From Patella vulgata (lineage: Eukaryota > Mollusca > Gastropoda > Patellidae), in NCBI RefSeq assembly GCF_932274485.2, contig NC_065879.2:63509459-63573458 (forward strand): a stretch of DNA of 64,000 nucleotides, in the 5' to 3' direction. The stretch's first letter is position 1. Every line of letters starts with the position of its first letter. Below are positions 59,086 to 64,000 of the stretch, piece by piece. The notes under the pieces were generated by a model. The model saw only the letters and a list, made by a program, of their open reading frames with translations, did no database searches and was not told where the DNA came from. The translations under genes and the position numbers were made by a program.

Positions 59086-62000
59086 CTATATAACAGTGTA
59101 ACATAAATAACCCAGATAAAACCACACGCTTCCATTACCACGTGGTTTATACAGCTGGACGTCTACTTTCGGTTTCAACTTCCGACGGCCCCGGCGACTG
59201 AATAATGCAAACAAAATTTGTTGATCTGTGTTCATTAAACCTCGACTGATGAAATACATCACTGTTCGACGATATTGTTCTTCAAATTTCAATACCACCT
59301 CTCTTCTTCCGAAGAAAAACCCTCCGCCAATCCAAACCATATTTCTGCGAAACACCCTGTCCATAGTGGGTTCGGGGTTCGGTTTCGGAAAGACTTGATT
59401 CATCGCAACCTTTCTTGGGTTGAAATTTCGAGGGATCTTTAGAATAAATTTCTTATGCGTGTTTACGATGTCCCGAAAGTAACCTACATCCAACCATGCG
59501 TAGTGTTTCGTCTGAAAGTAGTCCTGTCTAACTGCGTCCGCCACAACCGCGAATTTTGAGTGCTGGGCGGATGAATATCCAGGAACAATTGTGTTTGGAT
59601 GAAATTTCGGATATCTGGGTTTTCTGAAGATCCGACCAATCTCTTTCAATATTTGGTAACTCCAGAACCTGTTGCGATCTGTGAAAACAATCCGAGTGAT
59701 ATTTTTCTGATTTTTCCGGAACTTTTTCATTCTTGATATAAATCGTTTACAGTCGGAATAAACAACCAATGGATGCATTAGAAATTTGAATGACGAGGCC
59801 CAATCAAAATATGTGTCTGTAGAGAAGTAGAGTGATTTCCCCTTCTTGAATCGTCCCAGATCGAAGTAGGCTGTGACAATGGTCATAGTAACATGATGTT
59901 TTCCTGCAGTGTAAGTTTTACGAGGTTTATTAACGTCGACTGTGTAAGATGGCGCTGTTGATTTAGCATCCCCTAGATCAAAGATATCGACCTGGAAAAA
60001 AACAACCCTTGATTATTCACCCATTTTATTAAAGATACATTATGGGAGATTTTTATAGAGAGTTGGCCATTCTTGCTATAACAGTTCAAAAGTAGATGAT
60101 GAAAGAAGAATATATTGAAAATTTCAGTCAAATTACTTTATTCTGAACATAGTTATCATCGTTGTAATATTTGACTAAAAATGGTAGCGAAATGCGTCTT
60201 CACCTTGGCCGACCGTTTGATTGACAGGCGTTAACTCCACCTACATATCTCGATTATCAAGTAAAGTTTTCAATGGCATACGGAAACACTTTACAGCGGT
60301 CTCGCTAAGTACACTCTATCATTTAGCCTCGATCTAACTGACGTATTTTCACCAGGTTGCCCCATACTTGATTTAATCAATTAGTGAAATCCTATTTAAA
60401 TCCGAGCTGTAGTCGAGCCATCCGTGGGTCTACAGAGTTGATTTTGGGCTTGTTGTTTAAATAAAGATCTAATTTATAATTTCTATAACATCTGAAGCCT
60501 AAATTAAGACTTGCAATAATCAGATTTAGCTCTCGCATAATGCATGTTTAAGTTAAATATTTACTTGACCTAATACTGGTGGAAGCCACGGCGCTTGGTG
60601 AAAATCAGCTGGGATAGGAAGTTGATCATACTCATGTACAAATGGATTGAACTCGCCATTGTAACCGTGATGTGCTACCCATGATTAACAGTGCAAGGTT
60701 TAAGACCACGCTACCATCAATAACCCACACAGTACCGTGGTGGGGCTGTCCGAGCAAAGGGGAGGGGGTGGATTTTGTAACCAAACATCTGTTGGTCGGA
60801 AGATCGTGAGCAAACCAGTCGGTGGTTGGAAGCTTTGCGTGCTTCTAAGCAGGTCTAGATTTCTTTTGCGATTTTGAACACGTTTTCTGTTAAAATTCTT
60901 TAAGATCCTATCCCTAGCTATCAGTATAACGTAGATGTCTCCTATGGGGTCTATAGCGCGAACTAAAGTTAAATGAAATGGGGTTTAACGTACTACCTAT
61001 CTGCACCAATCGGGCCGCCATGCTGTGAGGGATATGTCCGCCTGCTCTTCATCGAATTTCAACTATACAGGATCTCGGGTTTTCTTCCCATCCGAAAGAC
61101 TGGAAACTTTTCTTTGGCGAAATAGACAGTAATAGACATCTCAATGGCGTAACTTACTAACGTGACCTGCACATTCGAGCTAGTGAAAAAAGACTATTTT
61201 TCTTGGCAATGATTTGCAATAGCAACGGTATTGACCAGATCTGGACGGCAAATCCCACCACTACGCTAAAGTGCACCCCGTCGTCTGGCATGATAAAGTG
61301 AGAACTTAAAAACGGAAAGAAATTAAAACTTAACTGTAGCATTAATAATGTACGCAATGACTATAGTCTAGTCGACTAGATACAGATGAAATGGGGTTTA
61401 ACGTCCTATACTGTTTGCACCGACTAAGCTAATGAAGATGGCATGTATACAGATACACAGTGAGCTATGAGGGAATGTTACCCGGACAATGGCACTACGG
61501 CCTACTCTTATTTTTCCGTGTACGCCAATATATACACGGGATCTCGGTTTTAGGTCCCATCTGAACGACTAGACACTGTTCCCTGTCAAGCCCTCCGTTC
61601 TACACCACTGACACGGGTAAACCACGCCAGAAAATACCGAGGAACACCGGGAGCGAACCGGAGACCTTCTGGTTAGCGGTGACCGCGGTTCCCACGACTA
61701 AATATAAATACTGGCAATTTTTAAATGAGTGAAAACGAGACTCTAACATACCAGTCGATTTGGATCTATCCACTGCGATATGTTCACCTGAAACATACAG
61801 AAAAACACAATGTGATTAATGCAACTGTATCCTTTCTACCGAGAAAAGAAAAACAAATAATTTTGTACAGTATCATATTGAAACTAGTCTCAAAAGTAAC
61901 AAATTGAGAATATTATCGATAATCTAAGCATTGGTCTGCTTACAGTTAGGTACTTTGCGCGAGACTTTTGCTGATCTTCTGGAAATGAACTACAAAATTT

Positions 62001-62634
62001 ATACGACTCGAAATAAGAACTGAAGGAATCACCGTCTCCCCAATAATAGCCAGATTGTTGTTGTTGTTCTTAGTGTTTAACGTCCGCTTCCGCCGAAGGT
62101 GATATCACAGACAGATTTTTTTATTTTGGTCTAATATAAGTAGGCCTACCATCGATCCTAAAGGTCAAACAAATTTAAAGGGATGACCTAGCTGTAAAAA
62201 GAATGATTCGACCGAACGTGGGGACATAGTATGTTATACACAGCCGTGGAAGCTGAAGTTTTGATTTTGTTTTGTTTTTTTGCTCCAATCTGTTTTGCTC
62301 AACATATCACTATTACCATAACTAAAGTAATCATTAGCAGCAGTCGAATACAAAGATTCTATTTTTTTTTAATACGACAATACATACTTCCCAATTAAAT
62401 AAGTTGTATCAAAGATTAGGCACATTTTGTATCTGGCAAAGAAACGACAGAAAAGACAACTTACTACTGGTAAAAGGCCTAAAAATGGATCAAAAGAAAA
62501 ACTTCCTTCCTGTGACATTCTCATGGACGAGATATCCCATTCTTCAACCGGGCTGGATAAAAACGTCACACATGTCATAAAGATTAACCAAACGAATACT
62601 ATGATATAGTTTTTGTTTTGAACAAACGTTGTAC
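59086..62634 (-). CDS. HtrL/YibB-family protein, putative glycosyltransferase-like, membrane-anchored (5' end missing)
   Basis: Exons in transcript order: 62465-62634, 61944-62006 (acceptor uncertain), 61752-61787 (36 bp), 61158-61179 (22 bp), 60565-60674, 59086-59991. From 61944 on, all phases agree and the splice sites are good. The first listed exon has a hydrophobic segment (YIIVFVWLIFMTCVTF), a likely signal anchor giving type II topology. Next comes a short stem-like part with WLPPVLGQVDIFDLGDAK. The large last exon (301 residues) begins the recognisable domain: MTIVTAYFDLGRF, STDTYFDWA, PLVVYSD, HYAWLDVGYFRD, WIGGGFFFG, MNTDQQILF. These resemble the HtrL_YibB family, whose biochemical role is poorly defined; a GT-A-like sugar transferase is an inference. 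The start codon is not found: the 62465-62634 exon needs an upstream exon ending in phase 1. There is no sign of pseudogenisation. Confidence 0.8.
59992..60564 (-). other. Intron of the HtrL-like gene composed almost entirely of a MITE
   Basis: A 573-bp intron with donor CAA|GTAAAT and acceptor TTTTTTCCAG. About 520 of its bases (60029-60051 out to 60547) are a TIR element. Only about 13 bp at the donor side and about 37 bp at the acceptor side are not element. Confidence 0.7.
60029..60551. mobile_element. MITE with TTAA-flanked TIRs (CATTATG family)
   Basis: The left end TTAAAGATACATTATGGGAG and the inverted right end TTAAACATGCATTATGCGAG pair over about 20 bp, and the TTAA is compatible with a target-site duplication. 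Related sequence (GCTATAATAGTT, GATGATGAAA, CATAATGTATCTTTAA) occurs at 2880-2985, 14560-14660, 28105-28205, 31140-31840 and 50010-50090, so this is a high-copy family. It lacks coding capacity. Confidence 0.7.
60968..61130 (-). mobile_element. SINE family 2, 3' half
   Basis: GAAATGGGGTTTAACGTACT, ATCTGCACCAATCGGG, TGTGAGGGATATGTCCGCCT and TTCCCATCCGAAAGACTGG. Located in an intron of the HtrL-like gene, ending about 30 bp from the 22-bp micro-exon. Confidence 0.65.
61385..61705 (-). mobile_element. SINE family 2, near full-length
   Basis: GATGAAATGGGGTTTAACGT, GCTAATGAAGATGGCATGTA, CCGTGTACGCCAATATATAC, GGTCCCATCTGAACGACTAG, GACACGGGTAAACCACGCCA and GGAGCGAACCGGAGACCTTC (B-box complement). 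Located in the intron between the 36-bp and 22-bp exons of the HtrL-like gene. Confidence 0.75.
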
Positions 62635-62947
62635 CTGAAAAGTACAAACAGTAATATATCTTCTTGTCGACACTTTATACTTCTACTTCCCGTTTTCTTT
62701 AAATGCATTGAACATGTGCAGACGCCACGCCCATGAGTTGTTAGTTACAGCCAAAATAGAGTCTGCTTCGACTATATCGAATATAGTCTGGACGAAACAG
62801 TGCTAACCAAAATTTGCCCGACAGTAGCCTTTCTACTTCTCGTCTTCTTCAAATGCACTAACAATGGCTAATCCATCCTTAGGATGCAGGTGCCTGATGA
62901 TGGTACGGCCTAGACATTGTGGCGTCAAAAATTGAATTTGGAATGTA

Positions 62948-63015
62948 GAATTGAAATGAAATGGGGTTTAACGTCTTACTGTTCTGCTTCGACTGGGCTA
63001 ATGAAGACGGGGAAT
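62948..63015 (-). mobile_element. SINE family 2, 3'-end fragment
   Basis: TGAAATGGGGTTTAACGTCT, TACTGTTCTGCTTCGACTGG and GCTAATGAAGACGGGG. Confidence 0.65.
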
Positions 63016-63544
63016 CGAACTGAAAACGAAAGATACTGAAAATGTGAATGCTTGTTTAATATGATACGAAAAAATCATGAAAGCAATATTGTGCACTATT
63101 CTGATAATATTCCGATTATGGCGTCGTGATACTTTTGATTTCTGGCCCAAAAGTGGCGCAAAAGTCATTGTAGCAGTGGCGCATGAGTATTGCTACTCAC
63201 GTACTCATTATCACTGGGCCCCTGAGTCAATCCCAGTCAAGAAGCTAACGCCTTTGTCAGATCCGAGCTAGTCATTACAGCGTATAAGGTCTGCTTCGAC
63301 TACAACGGGAGTCTGTGCAGAACAGTCTCATAACTTTGTACACTTGGGTGAGAGAAAAATCCCCTTAAAAGACGGGTTTTCCATTATGACCAATTCCACT
63401 AAACTTGACACAATTTTCGAAAACCCAGTTCTGTATCGCGTTCACAAGATTTTGCGAATCTGAACGGAAAAGGGGGCCATAACTCGGCGATTGTCATTTA
63501 GAAAATGATGTAACATAGTAAATGGCGTTCGATCGCGCAAGTTA

Positions 63545-63720
63545 GTTGGGGGGGGGGGGGGGGCTGAGGCTATTTGGCCGAAAATTTTCTTTGTCACCCG
63601 AATTTCCAGAATGTTTTAAATAACTAAAACGAGTTTTCCACAAAGCTGTGATGGTTGTTTATTTTTAATTAATTACACAATTATAGTACTCAAAACGTAA
63701 TCCGTCAGCTATTTCATTTT
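63545..63720 (-). repeat. Second, inverted copy of the 930-1100 repeat
   Basis: Contains CAAAGCTGTGATGGTTGTTT and AACTAAAACGAGTTTTCCAC, the complement of 1035-1075, with a G-run at 63549-63563. Confidence 0.55.
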
Positions 63721-63795
63721 ACAATTATACAATTATATTTAAAAGTGGACGGTTCGCCGAATCTGGAGTCCCAGCTCGTACGGCCAAATCTATTT

Positions 63796-63994
63796 GTTAA
63801 GGCCAGCTCAAATTTTGTCATGGTCGTTGAGATGTAATACGGTTAAGGAACGTGATTGTTGGCGAGATTGTAGGTTAGGGTTAGAGTGAACATTGGGGCT
63901 AGGTCCAGGGTTAGGCTTTGGGTTGGGATTATCGCTAGCCCGGTTTACAACTCGTGACCTAAATGTATGACGAAAAATTGAGCTGGCCTTATAA
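63796..63994. mobile_element. Small TIR element (~195 bp)
   Basis: TTAAGGCCAGCTCAAATTTT on the left pairs with AATTGAGCTGGCCTTATAA on the right; the GTCAT inside also matches. The interior has degenerate GGGTTAGGGTTAG. Non-coding MITE. Confidence 0.6.
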
Positions 63995-64000
63995 TTTAGC

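Noticed and set aside
59086-59886. Reading the HtrL-like last exon as a complete bacterial-type gene from its internal ATG
   Set aside because: The frame stays open upstream to a good acceptor at 59992 and joins several phase-compatible exons, so it is a spliced eukaryotic gene and not a contaminant.
61157-61357. 66-residue minus-strand ORF in the HtrL-like gene
   Set aside because: Out of phase with flanking exons; only the 22-bp exon at its end fits.
63870-63925. Telomere-like GGGTTAGGG motifs
   Set aside because: Only two or three imperfect units inside a small TIR element; not a telomere array.

Overview
This is a 64 kb piece of animal nuclear DNA: AT-rich, with long introns, GT-AG splice sites and a heavy load of short dispersed repeats. 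Repeat motifs reading GGGTTTAACGTC, tRNA-headed SINEs with (TC)n tails, CAAGGGCCATAACTC-type tandem arrays and many MITEs point to a mollusc. I cannot fix the class from sequence alone. Genes were found by joining exons by hand through splice sites and reading phase, because no exon is long enough to stand out as an ORF except the last exon of the HtrL-like gene.

Three host genes are supported. (1) A complete MBOAT1/2-type lysophospholipid acyltransferase lies on the minus strand, 34813 down to 13124: 12 coding exons, 495 residues, all junction phases compatible, catalytic Asn and His present. (2) A short WIP/WIRE-like (WIPF) gene lies on the plus strand, 51509-55396: Pro-rich region plus the WASP-binding C-terminus, with no WH2 seen. 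(3) An HtrL/YibB-family, probably membrane-anchored, gene lies on the minus strand, 62634 down to 59086. It is partial at its 5' end and includes a 36-bp and a 22-bp micro-exon. A fourth candidate, an unrecognised 102-residue ORF at 34987-35295, starts 174 bp from the MBOAT start codon in the opposite direction and may share its promoter.

Region by region: 1-13 kb is gene-free and full of repeats (SINEs, nested tandem array, MITEs, minisatellite). 13-35 kb is the MBOAT gene with repeat-laden introns (minisatellite, tandem arrays, a long palindrome with a hammerhead-like motif, a Tc1-like relic). 35-51 kb is intergenic and made of TIR elements, a MULE relic with a clear 9-bp target-site duplication, segmental duplications and SINEs. 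51-56 kb is the WIPF-like gene. 56-59 kb is repeats. 59-62.7 kb is the HtrL-like gene, one of whose introns is almost entirely a MITE. 62.7-64 kb is repeats.

The genes do not form a pathway: membrane phospholipid remodelling, actin regulation, and a putative Golgi-type transferase. No prokaryotic operon, CRISPR array, rRNA or functional tRNA gene is seen, and no retroviral, LTR or Polinton element was recognised.
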